From NCBI GenBank assembly GCA_019915015.1, contig JAHBBC010000019.1, forward strand, positions 992,001 to 1,056,000: a DNA stretch of 64,000 bases, read 5' to 3'. This document shows positions 42,775 to 55,266 of the stretch, one piece after another (within the stretch, counting starts at the first letter, position 1; the number at the start of each line of letters is the position of its first letter). The notes under the pieces were generated by a model that saw nothing but the letters and a program-made list of their open reading frames with translations, was not told the DNA's origin and made no database searches. This DNA comes from Auriscalpium vulgare. Lineage: Eukaryota; Basidiomycota; Agaricomycetes; Russulales; Auriscalpiaceae. Both the position numbers and the translations under genes were made by a program.

Positions 42775-44111
42775 ATGCCGTCCGATTTACCTTCGCCACC
42801 TATACCCATCACTGTGTTCACGGGCTTCCTCGGAGCAGGCAAGACATCGATCATATTGTCTCTGCTCCCTCAGCTGCCCAAGGACTACAAAGTCGTCCTT
42901 TTGAAGAATGAGTTTGGCGATGTCGAAGGTGAGTTGTCTACATGTATCACTGCGCATTGGTTTAATATGTCCGTCGTAGTGGACAGTCAGCTTGCGAAGC
43001 AGAGCAGTCTGACGGCCGTCAGCGAGATTTTGAATGGCTGCATGTAGGCATGCTTGGCTACCACGGTCTCTCCGCTGCTGATATTCAGCGCAAGAACAGG
43101 TGCTGCGTCCTGGTGGGACAGATGAAGACAGCGCTTCTGGAAATCCTGGGTGAGGTTGCATCGTGCGCTCTGCTTTGTCTTGCTACCGACACAAATGCAC
43201 AGACAAATTCAGCCCGGATCGTATAATCATCGAGTCTTCGTAGGTGATCTCAAGATACGCTACCTTTTCTCAGTGCTCAGTTCGACAATTCAGCGGCTCC
43301 GCTTTCCCCGCGACTCTAGCATTCCAGATACGCGACCTGGAGCGCGAAACGAATCGGGCGCTAGCACTCGATGCCATCGTCACCGTCATCGACGCCGAGA
43401 ACTTCACAGGATACGAAGACACAAGCGTGACTGCACGTCTGCAAGCCCAGTACACCGACGTGCTCCTTGTCGTACGTGCCGTCCCGCTACCGGTCTTGCT
43501 GTACTTCCCCGTTCTGACGACCATTTTAGAACAAATGGGAGCACATCTCTGATCGAGCACTGGACGATGTTATGGACCACCTCTTCACTCTCAACGAGCT
43601 CACACCCAAGATCCGTTGCTCGGGCAAATCCGTCGACCCGTCCCTTATCTTTGGGTTGGACTCCAAGCTCTTCCTCGACTCGAAGACATTCCCTGCGGGC
43701 GAGCCGACTTCAAACGGCGCCCACCATGACGAAGTCGAAACGGCTACTGTTTTCCGTGGCACAACACCTCCGAGCCATGGGCACGACCATGTCCACACTG
43801 ACGCCTGTTACCACGAGGACACAACCATACCGACCGCGGAAGGGGGAACGGCAGGATCTGTGGAGGAGCGAACCTTAAACGAGGCGCTCTCATCGCTTTC
43901 GAAAGAATGCATCTACCGCGTCAAGGGCTTCGTTCGGCTTCCTGAGGGCACGAAGATCCTCAACTGGGCGTTCGGCCGATCGGAGCTCACGCCGTTCGCG
44001 GGCAAAGAGCAGGCAGGGGAAGTCGTCCGTGTAACGGTCATGGGAGAGAGGGGGGAAGTCAAGAAGTTTGCTCGAAGATTGGCAGAGAGTCTCGGCGCTG
44101 CAGTAGTCTGA
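42775..44111 (+). CDS. CobW/COG0523-family GTPase metallochaperone
   Basis: Exons 42775-42928, 42980-43043, 43100-43149, 43203-43239, 43294-43471 and 43530-44111 encode 354 aa. Walker A is GFLGAGKT, followed by LLKNEFGDVE (switch I region). The metal-binding CXCC motif GCMCC is built across intron 2. FSPDRIIIESSG is the Walker B-like region and NKWEHISDRAL the NKxD-type guanine motif region. A His-rich loop (HGHDHVHTDACYHED) and a CobW C-terminal domain (IYRVKGFVRLPEGTK) follow. These are features of eukaryotic CBWD/ZNG1 proteins, zinc-linked GTPases. The CPELVPI-like N-terminal motif by which ZNG1 recognises methionine aminopeptidase is not seen, so the client is open. Confidence 0.9.
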
Positions 44112-44761
44112 CGATCAACCGAATCGATGTATGTGTACACACGGATTTTATAGAGGATAGAGGTTCTAGCAGACGAATTGCCGCATCGCAAGTGCTCACT
44201 CCTCGCGGATCCATCATGGCTAGTACATTTCGGCATCATAAGTCGTGTGTGTATGATTTGCCACATCTTTGTATTAAACGTACAGATAGCAAACGAGACG
44301 ACCAAATGACTAGACGACGACGACGATGAATGACGAAGACGCGAGAGCGCGCCACTGCGGTCTACCTCGACGGGCATAACCAAACTCATAATCGTAGTGA
44401 TAAAGCTTCGTTTCGGGCGTAACAGGTGAAAAGCGGCAGTCGTGACAAGACAAAAGACAGGCCAGACTGAGAGTATTCAAAGACATTCAAATCAGAAGCT
44501 AGCGTAGGAGACAAACGTCAAAGAGAAGTCATAATGGATGCTAGAAGAAAGACGAGGCGAGACAAACAATCGCCACGCTACCAGCAGGCCGTCGGTCCAC
44601 GCCTGCGTCACGCGGTCACCCCACAGCGATAACAAACGGAACCCCGAAAAGAGGGCGTGAAATCACAGCATCACGAAACAAACAAACGCGGGCTGAGAAG
44701 AACATATAAAGGCCACCACCCACCACGACACATCCACTCGCTCTGCCCCCCACCTTGGCCC
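44112..44761. other. Convergent 3' region, CobW-type gene / transcription factor
   Basis: 650 bp between two 3' ends. It is AT-richer than its neighbours. No gene was seen. Confidence 0.5.
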
Positions 44762-47700
44762 TCACGTTCCCGGCCCTATGACGAAGTTCTGCACGCCGCG
44801 CTGGTCCATGTACATGCCCATTGCGCCATTCGACACGCCGACGTCGCGCTCCTCGAGCATGTAGCTGTCCTGGTTCGACGCGCCCCACTGACCCGTCGGC
44901 TGCTGCGCGGCCGCCTGCGCGAAGATCTGCGTGAAGTCCCCATTCTCCTTCCCGCCCGCGCCGACGCCATTCTGGCCGCCTGCCGCCGCCGGCGCAGGCA
45001 GCGCATGCTCGCCTGTCGCGCCCACGCGCGTCTCTGGGTAGAACGGGTAGAACAGGCTTGTCGGGACGTCTGGCATCTTCGTCTCGCCGCCGGGGCCGCC
45101 GTTGACGACACGCGTGGACCCGGGGGAGCCCTTCGAGCTCGCGGTCGCGCTGCTCATGGTCGGTGTGCCGGGGCCGTAGCTGCCAGGCGCGCCGGGGCCG
45201 TAGCTGGCGTGCGATAGAGTCGGCGTGGAGTGGTGGGAGCCGCCGTTCGGTGCGTTCCCTGAGCCTTGCGTACCAGAGGCCAGCGCGCTGCCGACGCCGT
45301 CGGACTCCCAATCGAGTTCTGGGAGGAGGACGGGATGGCTTGTCGGTCCAGCCTGGCGCAGGTTCACATCGAGGACCTTCTCTGCCAGCGTGGCGATGAG
45401 TGGGTGGCCCCCATTGAGGTCCTTACGTTCCCAGCGCCAGCGGAAAGACGGGAGCATATCGAGAGCCATCCAGACGTCCTCACATGCGACTTGGTGGGGT
45501 AGGCTCTCACAGCGTGACATATGCCCGTACAAGATGACCATCGCAGCGATGTGCAGTGGGATGGGCGAGACAAAGAAGGCGATGTCAGGGAAGCGGATAA
45601 GCTGGTTGTGCACAATGATGATGTTGTGCGAGACGATGATGGCTGCAGAAGAACAGGCATAGTCAGCTCAGAGTATCCTGTTGATCCGCGGTACTCACCA
45701 TCTAGCAGCGCCTTGTGCCTCTGACCATACGCCAATTCCTTGCTGCTGAACAGGGCGCGCAGCAATAAGATTCTCGAAATGCCGATCTTTAGCAGCGTAA
45801 GCCCCTCGTCCTCTGAGATGTCCTGGACCAGCTTGTACTTCCGCTCCAAAGGCCATTCGCTAGTGCCGCCGAAGTACCACTTATATCTGTCGGGAAGCTG
45901 ACGCCGGAACTCGACCATGCTCTTCACGATCCGCGTAGCATGGCGGAGGATCTGGTCGGCAGTCTGGCTGTGTGGACTGTACAGCGAGTTGATGATGTCG
46001 GCCTGAATCTCAGCGATGGGGTGACTGAGGAGGAAATGCTCGCTGACGTCCGGACGAGCAGACTTTGGCCGTGATGGGTGCGGCGTGCTCGTGTCGTACG
46101 GCGCGATGGCGAGCGGACGTCCGAGTAGAATTGACGTGCCACGGTCGTGCACAAGGACGATTCCCCAGAGCCGAATGCGGAGCTGGCACTCTGATTCGCT
46201 GAATATGTGCTGGGTGGTTGGATCGTGGTTGAGGCCAAGCTCGATGCCAAGGCGAACCATGCTACCAACGAGTCGCCAAAGGGTACGGCCTTGTCGCTGC
46301 AAATTCCTCACTTAGAGCACGTCTCGCTCATGAATGCATGTAACGTACCTCAGTGTAAAGATACCACTGCAGCAAGATGAGAGCCTGCAAGCTGCTGACG
46401 GTGACCCTCAACTCAGGCTTGACGGCCAGAGCCTTTTGGAAGAACTCCTCATGTTCGGGCCAGTCAGGAGGCATCAACTTCTTCACATTCAGAGCCACTG
46501 GCTGAGGATTTGCTGACGGTTTCCCACCCTTCGCTGCCTTAGCCTCCTTGTCCAATCCGCTAGCACGATGGTTCAACTCGCTGAGCGTCCCCAAAGCCAG
46601 GACCAAGTATATCGAGCAGATGAATCCAGGGTCGTGGTGCGGGGTCTCGCTAGCGTACAGCTGGTTCAGGGCTTGCTCAAACTCGGGGCGCAGGAAAACC
46701 GGTCGGTGGAAGTTGAGGCGCTCAAAGTAAACGTCGAGGATGCGGCGGACCATGTCACGATCCTTCGGCAACCAGACGATGACAGAGTCGGTGGTTCCTG
46801 TCGGTGCCGTCGCCGACGGGGCAGTGGTGCGGCGGACGGCGGCCTGCTTCCATTGCGAAGGGTCGCGCGGAAGAGTGGCCTCACTGACGTCGCGGTCGCG
46901 CCCAGAAATGAGGGCCGATGAACCAACGGCGATGTCCTCCTTGTCGGACTGTTGAGGCCCAATGGGAAGGTCTTGAACAATCGAGGCCGAGACGCCAAAG
47001 CTCTTCGCCAGAGCCTGGCGATCATGTGGTCAATGACATGCTGTGATACGAACATGAATGGGTCAGACCTGTGTATTCGACATGTCGTTCAACTGCGGAT
47101 CCTGGCCCGGAATATCCGACACGGAACCACCCGACGATGGGGGACGAGTCTGCTGCTGCTGCTGGACCTGCTGAGGAGGGGGCATTTGGGCCATATGAGG
47201 AGGCGGGGGATGCTGGAATGCAGGGTGAATGTGGGGGTTGTACCCGGGTGGAGGCATCTGCATATGTGGGGGCGGAGGATATGGCGCGCCTCCAGGGGCC
47301 ACATAGTAGGGCGGCATACCGTACCCAGGGGCTGGGATCATATGCGGGCCCGGCGGGGGAGGTTGGGGCGGTGGGTAGGCATACGCTTTGGGAGGTGATG
47401 CCGAGCCTGGATAACTGTTACCGCGCCGCATAAACAGCACGCAGATAAGGACGTACTGGGACCCGGGGCGAACTGGAAATTGTGGGAGACAGTGGTGCCG
47501 TTGGCGCCGTCGATGTCGATGCCTTCACGGGCGAGTATTTCATCGAGGTCATCCATGTTGAAGCCAGGGATATGACGCTTGAGGAGGGCATCGCACTGGG
47601 ATATCTGGCGCTCTAGGCGCTCCGTATGGCCGCGCGGTGTGAGTGTCTGTCTGTGGCGATCCTCCTGGTGGCAAGGGGTGCCCGCCGTTGCGCAGGCGGT

Positions 47701-48021
47701 ACATCTTGGGTGTTTCGAGTCGCACTGGAGACAAGGGAGCAGCAGTTAGGCGAGCAATCGGGTGGGAGACAGGAAGTTGCCGACGGTGTTGACCGACGGC
47801 ACTTGCCAGACAAAATGGCGGACACTGACCTTGATTTTCTTGTTCCTGCACCGGGCACAGGCCTCATGGGACCGTCGAAGGCGGCGTGGCTCTACGGGAG
47901 TCGAAGGCTCTGCGCTGTTTGGATCTGTCTTCTTGCGCTTTCTGGAGGACGCCGATGAGGATTGCTGCGGTGTCTGCGGGGGGGCCTGCTGATCGGGGCT
48001 GAGCTGAGGCTGCTGGTCCAT
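44762..48021 (-). CDS. Zn2Cys6 transcription factor with fungal-specific regulatory domain
   Basis: Six exons, 48021-47830, 47724-47457, 47406-47069, 47014-46349, 46296-45699 and 45642-44762, give 980 aa. Joining exons 1 and 2 yields a perfect Zn(II)2Cys6 cluster with spacing C-x2-C-x6-C-x6-C-x2-C-x6-C (CARCRNKKIKC, then CTAC and a final Cys). A short coiled linker (ERLERQISQCDALL) follows, then Pro/Gln/His-rich low complexity. The fungal_trans middle region has ILDVYFERLNFHRPVFLRPEF, LEALILLQWYLYTE-like and GRTLWRLVGSMVRLGIELGL followed by LRIRLWGIVLVHDRG. The C-terminus is Gly/Ser/Ala-rich. It is a binuclear-cluster regulator of unknown target; nothing nearby suggests a specific pathway. 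Confidence 0.93.
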
Positions 48022-49565
48022 CTGAATGGCGGAGTGGATGGTGGATGGTTGAGAGTTAAGGAGTGGAATGAGAGGGAGGACGTGTGTCATGTCACTCGCA
48101 ATCCTGCTCGTCGTTTGCCATGTCCAGTCCATCCTTTGTCCCTCCGGCCGGACATTCCCACGCCCCGCCGATACACACAACTTCAAGTTCAACCTACATA
48201 CTTCACTGCTCTCATCTTCCCCGTCATATGCCCTCGCCATGGCGCGCACTCCAGGAGCATGTCGACCCCTGCTTGAGGGATTTTGGTCGGCAAGCCAGGG
48301 CAGTCAATATGTGTGGACTTGGGCACATCGTTCAGCCAAACCGCCTGCGAGCTGTGCCATGGCAGACCAACAACTCATGCTGGAAGCTTGTATTCTCTAA
48401 GGACCTGCCGACGCGTCGCTAGCCTCGGCCATACTTCACCTCTGTCGGCTGCTTCATCGATGCCGTGCTTTTCTGCTTCTCTCGGTCGTCTTTGAAACGC
48501 ACGATGGTGAGAGTTCCAATGCTGGGCCCGCTGGAGAAGGCCTGCGACTTTCCGCCTCCGATCACCTTCGAATACCCAGTCACACGCGGCGCGTACTCCA
48601 GAAGCCGCCATGTCGAGCTTTCTTCAAGAAACGTTTGGCTGAAGTGCCAGGGCATTCAACCATGTGTCATGTACAAATGCGACGGTATGATTCACGCCAG
48701 TCACTTTGTACCGCGCACTGTTTCCTAGTCATTTTTGAATATCAGGCCGATCCAACGAAATCCGCGGGCTGTTCTCTGGCAGAACTTGCTTTGAACTTCG
48801 AAGCTTGTTTTCCGTAACGACACGTGTCGCTATCGTGCTTAGTTCAGACGCTAACGTCAACACATCAAATGATAAATCCTAGTGATCGAATTGCTGGCAA
48901 TGCTGCCCGTGGTCCATCATCATGAGCTCCGTTGTCAATACTTGACTGTACTGACAAGGAGTTGCACACGGCCGTGCATCTGACGGGCCTTGCCATTTCA
49001 ACTGGAGTCCAACACTTTGCGATCTTGGTAGCGTAAGCGGCCATATCTCCTCCGTTCTTTGTATCGGCTGCTTCATCGATGTCGTGCTTCCATGCTTCTC
49101 TCGTTTTTCTCAAAATGCAAGACGATGAGAGTGGGCCCGCTGGAGAAGGCGGCCTGCGGTGCTCTGCTGTTGCGACAAGATCTTCTCCGGCCGCATGGAT
49201 GCTTGTGTTGGGAACATCTAGGGCTTTTTCAACGATTCCATGCTCCCTCTTCCCTGTTAAGTCCTTGCGGGCTATCGCCGATTCGCGTCGTTTGTCATTA
49301 CTGAGCACACAATCCCAGTCCAAAGACATGCTTCGATGGCGGAGCAACAAGCTCCCTTCCGGTATCGGCCCTATTACTTCCCGGGTGCGTCGCACGACTG
49401 GACATGCCGAAGTCGGGATCCCACGGACAATGCTGTTGGTTCGTATTCTCAGGTGCCGAAGTGATAGCATGCGTCCGCGACGCACCGCATAAAATGCCCG
49501 CATCCTTCACATGGCCAACAGATTGATCTCCCTGCCACCCAGCTGCCTCGGTCCTGTGTTCTGAC
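48022..49565. other. Gene-poor region with duplicated decayed hypothetical sequence
   Basis: 1.5 kb without a clear gene. Two related minus-strand segments lie at about 48420-48560 and 49050-49170; see the separate entry. The plus strand between them shows only their shadows. Confidence 0.5.
48420..49170 (-). pseudogene. Tandem relics of an unrecognised gene
   Basis: Minus-strand frames around 48655-48419 (containing SSGPSIGTLTIVRFKDDREK) and near 49170-49050 (SSGPTLIVLHFEKNERS) align in their central part, as do flanking DNA stretches ending in the same ATCGATGAAGCAGCCGA sequence. The second copy stops soon after the shared block, and neither gives a full-length frame with sensible splice sites. 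I do not recognise the family. They look like duplicated, decaying gene fragments. Confidence 0.4.
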
Positions 49566-51896
49566 ATGTCGCTCGCTGTTTATGTCTTCATCGCGGCCTC
49601 AGGACTCGTACTGTGGGGCCTTCTGCTCGCTATACGCCATCGTATTCGACAGTTGTCCCTCAGGGTTATTAGAGGGCCCTCAGGTGCTCTTCGTGTTACG
49701 GGTTGGTCTTTCTACAGTCTCCTGTTCTTCTTTTCTGATCACGTGCGACAGGACATTATCCACAAATTTACAACCCGAGTCTGGGCATGGAGTTCTTGGT
49801 CAATTTGCTGGATTATGGTCGTGTGGCTAGGATCTCAGGGGTGCTCGGTGTAAGTCTGCCTCTGCCTGAAAGATATCCATTCTGATGTGGGACAGGACAC
49901 TAAACTCGTGGTGTCCGATCCTGTGGCATGCAATACAATCCTAGTGAAGGAACAAGACGTATTCGAGGAGACTTCTTGGTTTCTTGCGTATGTTCCTCGG
50001 CTCTAGTCCTCCTCATGCTCTCTGACATATCCTCTAAGCGTGAATAACAGCGTTTTCGGCCCTGGTCTGCTAGGAATGATGGGTACGTATCTATTCCCAT
50101 ATAATACAGTAATGACCCTCTCTAAATTTCTGGCAGGCCCCAGGCACCGCAGGCAACGGAAGCTTCTCAACCCAGTATTCTCCATCAAGCATATGCGCTC
50201 AATGATGTCAATCTTCACCAACATTACCCACGAGGTAAGTTGCTCATGCAGTTTGAACGACGTCCTGTCTACCACGGAGGTATTAGCTTCGAAACGTACT
50301 GAAGGCGAAGACGGCGGATGCGCCTCAGGAGATCGATCTCATGCAATGGTTTTCACGACTTGCGCTAGAGCTGGTGGCCCAAGGCGGCATGGGATATACT
50401 TTCAACAGCCTCGACCCACATCACGACGGCAATGAATTTGGCCGTGCGATCAAGGAATATTTGTACGTATCATTTCTTCATTGCTCTCCTGTTGGTTCTT
50501 GAAGTATGTTGTATAGGCCTACACTGGGTAAAGTGATGATGATCCGGAATGTATTTCCACCAGTCAAACGCATCGTGCCGGCCATGATTCGGACGTTCAT
50601 TGGACGTCGGATTCCCTGGCCAGCTTTGAGTCACCTCATGCACCAGACAGACGTCATGCACGGCAATACCAAGGTCATCTTCGACGAAAAGAAGGCCCTC
50701 CTAGATCTTGGAGACTCGGAGATGGTGTCTCAAATTGGCGAGGGAAAGGATGTTATCAGTATCCTTCGTGAGTCGACCTAGAATATCATATGTTTCATGC
50801 TGAGGAATGTCTGCAGTGAAGGCAAACACGGCTGCCTCTGCCGCAGACCGGTTGCCCGACGACGAAATCCTCGCACAAATGAGGTTCGTGACCTAAATTT
50901 GTCGGTCATGTTCGTGTCTGATCTCGCATACGTCAGCACGCTCTTGTTTGCCGGAACAGATACAACGTCGTCAGCCCTCGCTCGGATTTTTCATCTGCTA
51001 TCCGAGCGTCAGGATGTCCAAGAAAGGCTCAGAGATGAACTGTCCGCCGTCCCAGAGGCCGAGCTTGGTTATGATCAGCTCGTCAATTTGCCTTATCTCG
51101 ACGCGGTCTGTCGGGAGACGCTCAGGCTGTGAGACACTTATTCATGGTACATCAACCAGTAGCTCACAGGCACATCCATATTTGGCCAGATATCCTCCAG
51201 TGCCCATCATTACTCGAACGTATGTCCAGTGTTTCTGCCACTTACACCGTACAGTGCGGCGCTGATTGTCTGTCCATGCTAGTTGTCGCTCACAATTTTC
51301 TCTTCCACTCTCTGTTCCAATAACCACCACCGATGGAGAGCTGCTCTCGTCGATCATTATCCCGAAGGATACTGACATTGACATCAACATTCTGGGCATC
51401 AATCGCGACCCGACCATCTGGGGCTCGGATGCCTCGGAGTGGAAGCCCGAACGATGGCTCGCGGACCTTCCCGGGAGCGTCGAGGCTGCACGAATTCCTG
51501 GGATATATTCGAACACGTATGTGCACGGTTCCGAACATGTCGCAGCTGTATGACTAATAACATGGGGATGCAGGCTGACATTCCTCGGCGGAGGGCGCGC
51601 CTGCATGTAAGTGTTCTTCTGCCGTGCAGTCGTTGACTGACGCAAACTGTATGACATACTAGTGGATTCAAATTCTCGCAGCTCGAGATGAGTAAGTGCC
51701 ACCTCATGACTTCGTGTGAGGGCTATTTTCATCACTCCTTGCAGAGGTTGTACTCTCGCAGCTCATCCGCGCCTTTCGTTTCCGCCCCTCCAAGAACTCG
51801 GAGGTAATTTGGAAATTTGGAGGAATCCTCACGCCGTCGGCGAAAGGCTCGACTGCGATAGGCCCGACCATGCCAATGTTGCTGGAGCGCGTTTAG
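49566..51896 (+). CDS. Cytochrome P450 monooxygenase
   Basis: A multi-exon gene (about 13 exons). It starts with a hydrophobic anchor (VYVFIAASGLVLWGLLLAI) and a basic stretch. Recognisable parts in order: ISGVLG-DTKLVVSDPVACNTILVKE, GPRHRRQRKLLNPVFS (helix C), the I-helix AGTDTTSSALARI, helix K ETLRL, YPPVPIITRT, NRDPTIWG, EWKPERW, and the heme loop FLGGGRACIGFKF completed across an intron with the Cys ligand. The end is LTPSAKGS and GPTMPMLLERV. ER-bound heme monooxygenase; substrate unknown. Between the anchor and YGRVARISG (about 49684-49800) I could not find a join that keeps frame and normal spacing, so the gene may be damaged there or spliced unusually. Confidence 0.85.
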
Positions 51897-52428
51897 GAGA
51901 CTCGGTAGTCATTGATCAAGTGTTTCCCCGATGTGTAGCTTTCGTCCATGCAAATCACTGCCCCATGGAAAGTTAAAACGGTCCAACGACCCAACAGCAA
52001 GCTGCAGCGGCTCACTTGTACCCACAATCCCACCACATCGCTCTGATATATCGCCACGCCTTTTAGGTGTGATCGTCATGGCAAAGCTCGGTAGCATGCC
52101 TTGTCGTTGCGGACAAAGCAGCCGACATAAGCTCCCTGGTAAAGCATAGCGTGTATATTGTTGTGCTCAGTAAAGATGTGCATAATGAGAAGTCCTCCGT
52201 ACTCAGGTTGAACTGAGTATCCCCTCGTTCTAGAGCTCTTGGGAGCGACTACCCTGCCTCCCGGCCGGCCGAATGTAGACAGTATACAAACAGAAGATGT
52301 GGTTCTACTGCAAGAACGTCATCATAACAGGCTTGTGCGATTGCGCGAGTAGCATCGCATGGGTAGGTAGTACCATCGGGTCGAACGAAAGCGTAGTCGA
52401 CAGACGAACCTCTCCCCGTGGGTAGTTG
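51897..52428. other. Intergenic, P450 to SH3 gene
   Basis: 532 bp between convergent genes. No coding or structural feature was recognised. Confidence 0.5.
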
Positions 52429-53547
52429 TTATCTGTACTGCTCTTCCCATACGTGGTGGGAGGGCTGGGCGAAAGCGGGCCCTTCGTAGATTTGGGTGTT
52501 CACCTGCGGCTGGTAGCTGGGTCCGGGTGAGGGCCAGCTAGGCGTTGCTCCAAGTATGCCCGTGGGGGCCGGATAGAGCGGCGCCGGGAGTCCGCCTGGC
52601 ACCGCAGGCTTGGGAGAGCCAGCGAAGACTTGGACGTAGCTGGCAGGGAATGAGCCATACGTCTCGTCGCGGCGTCCGTAATACCATCCCCCGCCGGGCT
52701 CGGATAAAACCTCAACTACGAGCCCCGGGAAGAGAGCCAAGCGTTTCGGGTCCTGCGTGTGCGTCAGCCAGTGCATCTCGACAGCGTAATGGTGGAAGCA
52801 CTCACCGAGCCATCCTCATTGTACGCGTACAGCGCTTTGGCAAAGCGTATCTGGGGCAAGCCTGACTGCGAGAACACAGAGAAGGGTGTCAAATAATTGC
52901 CCGGTTCCGTGTGACGTGGCGAAACTAACCGCTGGAAGCTGAGGGGACAGGTGAAAGCGCTGCGGGGGCTGAGTATTGCCTGGCAAGGAATGGATTCCGT
53001 TGAAATAATCCTTGGAGGATGAGTGAGGAACGGGTGGCGCCGAATGTGGGGGCTGCAGCTGCGACTGTGCAGCATAGAAGCCAGCCTGGGCGGCTGGGGC
53101 AGAATGCACCACGGGCTGCGTCGACTGCTGGTAGCTTTGACTCGGCAGGACGGGCAGCAAGGCGGGCGGTCGTGGCGGGCCCGGGACGTGCTTCTGGACG
53201 TAGTGGGCGGGGAAAAGACCGATCTGGTAGTTCAGCCTGCCCTGCCACTCGTTGTTCTCGTGCTCCTGGAGAACTTCAATCACGTCTCCCTTGCGGAAGG
53301 AGAGGTGCTCCTTCATCTACATTGTCGGTAAGTTTGCTATCCGGTCAAGGCATGCGAGGCTCATGAAACACACCATGTGGCCAACATTGAAATCCTCCAG
53401 AGCCGTGGCCAACGTCGGCGCTGGCCCAGGGAACATGTCAATGGTGGCGTTCGTAACGGACTGGAGGACGTCGTTTCTCTGGCCCAAAGCTGAGGCGTAG
53501 CGCCGTGCTCTAGCGGCCATGACAGCGGTGCCGGCTGCGTTCTGCAT
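52429..53547 (-). CDS. Two-SH3-domain adaptor protein
   Basis: Four minus-strand exons, 53547-53374, 53316-52930, 52865-52806 and 52776-52429, encode 322 aa. The N-terminus is helical (AVMAARARRYASALG). SH3-1 spans HLSFRKGDVIEVLQEHENNE and WQGRLNYQIGLFPAHYV. After a Pro/Gln-rich linker SH3-2 starts with FAKALYAYNEDGS and continues across an intron with LALFPGLVVEVL, GGGWYYGRRD and GSFPASYVQVF. Both have the ALYDY-to-SNYV arrangement in part, but SH3-1 lacks a visible ALYxY strand at its start with this splicing. Such proteins usually bind Pro-rich partners in actin patches or signalling. I do not assign an orthologue. Confidence 0.8.
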
Positions 53548-55266
53548 GGCAAGAGGAAAAGGTTTGGTGTCGAGTGACTAGGAGACTGACAGGGGGGAAG
53601 CGCTCAAAGGGCGATTGTATACTTATACTTCTGAGAGAGCCGCCACCGCCACTGGTTTCGGGCATTCGGTCCTGCAAAGACAATGAAAAAGTTCCCAGGG
53701 GCCGCTGTCGAGTCAGAGGAATCCGACAGCTCCTGTGATGGGGAGCACGCCTTCGACCTACCCTTCTGACAAACCGCGCCATATTGCTGCATACGGGTGG
53801 CATGGAATCTAACCGTGCACCCGACAATTACATTGAGGTACATATGTGGTTTGTGCGGACTGCGCTTCCTACAGCTTGAGCGGTGCGTGACGCCGACGTG
53901 GCGGAGTCTTCTTACTTCTTTCGCAGGGGCCAACATGCGTCAGGCGGGTAGCAGTGCAGTGGTCGGGACGGGAGGGCCGATGCGGGGATGTCCATGGAGG
54001 CTGAAACGCGTGGAGAGTGCGGGGGATTCCGCACTTCGAGATGGAGGCGCGAGTGGTGGATGCGGGGGACCCAAATTCAGGGAAGTTAGAGCAAAGTATA
54101 ATTGGTGAATAGGCGACGCTGGAGATCGGCCTACGCAGCCGGTTACGTCCTCGATGACGGGATTCGCCACCAAATACACATGTAGTTGCATATCGAAGCT
54201 TTGGAATTCGGCCCTGCATGGCTACCAGCGTGATGAAAGCTTACTGGCCTGCATGCTGCCACGAATTGTGGCACGCCGTTGTTCCGGACCAGCAGGCAGG
54301 ACCAGAGGCAGATGAGAGTGGTCGTAAGGAAACTCGGACGGGCGCACCGTTATGAAGCGTCGGCCATATGGACGGGTCATCGATCCCCGGAGGCATGTAA
54401 CTGGGTCGCGGCGGGAGGGGCGACGTGTCTGATTTGGACTAGTTTTGAGTGTTGTCCGCATATGTACCCGCCATGCATGAAGGCGTGCGGATTGCGCAAC
54501 CGTACATCGATTGCGAATGGGACATTCCGCCGAGACCAATCATTGTCGAGCAAAGTGCAAGCTAAAGTTCGGCCGAATGTCATCATGGCGCCACCGAGTA
54601 GCCTTATAGTTGACATGGACACACGTTGACCTTCGTGATGGGCAGATCGCTGTGTAGAAGGCCGGCCGCTGCACAAATTGCCACGCTTGAATCTGCACTC
54701 ACAGACTTCTGGTGGCGCGCTGGAAGAGGCCGACAGTCAAAATCCATGGAATCGATGTGCAGCACAAGTCTCAAGAGACTCACCGTTGCCAAATCAAACC
54801 CGTGACCAACACCCATCAATCCTCAAAAGCTGACACCGATGCGATGTGATGTGATGAGTTGCAGGGACTGTTGTAAACATTGTGCGCTGTGCGCAATCGT
54901 ACACACCGCCTTGTCGAAAGGAGGTCAATCGCTCACGGCCGCCCAGTGGACCTAGCCTCAAAAACGTGGCATTTCTATGTATCTGCACAACAACCAGGTG
55001 AGATGGTGGCACACGCGCGACATGTAACTGCGATGCCACGGCGTCAATTAATGTACTCAGGATCGGGGTGGCGAACGACGCACCCAGTAGCAAAGGAACG
55101 AGGGTCGTTACGGGGCGATTGTCATAAAAATAATACAACATGAGAAAGAAAGGTAGGTGGCTGGGCGGGAAAAGGCGGATCGTGGTCGTAATATGTGGAG
55201 AGCAGTCAGTCAGTACTGTCCAAATGCTGAAAAGCGGTATACAGAGGAATCAGATGAGGATCGTGG
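53548..55266. other. Gene-poor region
   Basis: 1.7 kb between two genes on the minus strand. Several open frames of about 100 codons exist on both strands but none shows a recognisable domain, splice pattern or codon bias. It presumably contains the promoter of the SH3 gene and the 3' side of the TMEM41-like gene. No repeats were seen. Confidence 0.5.

Noticed and set aside
53797..54108. 103-codon plus-strand frame
   Set aside because: No domain, no splice pattern and compositional bias of non-coding DNA; treated as chance.
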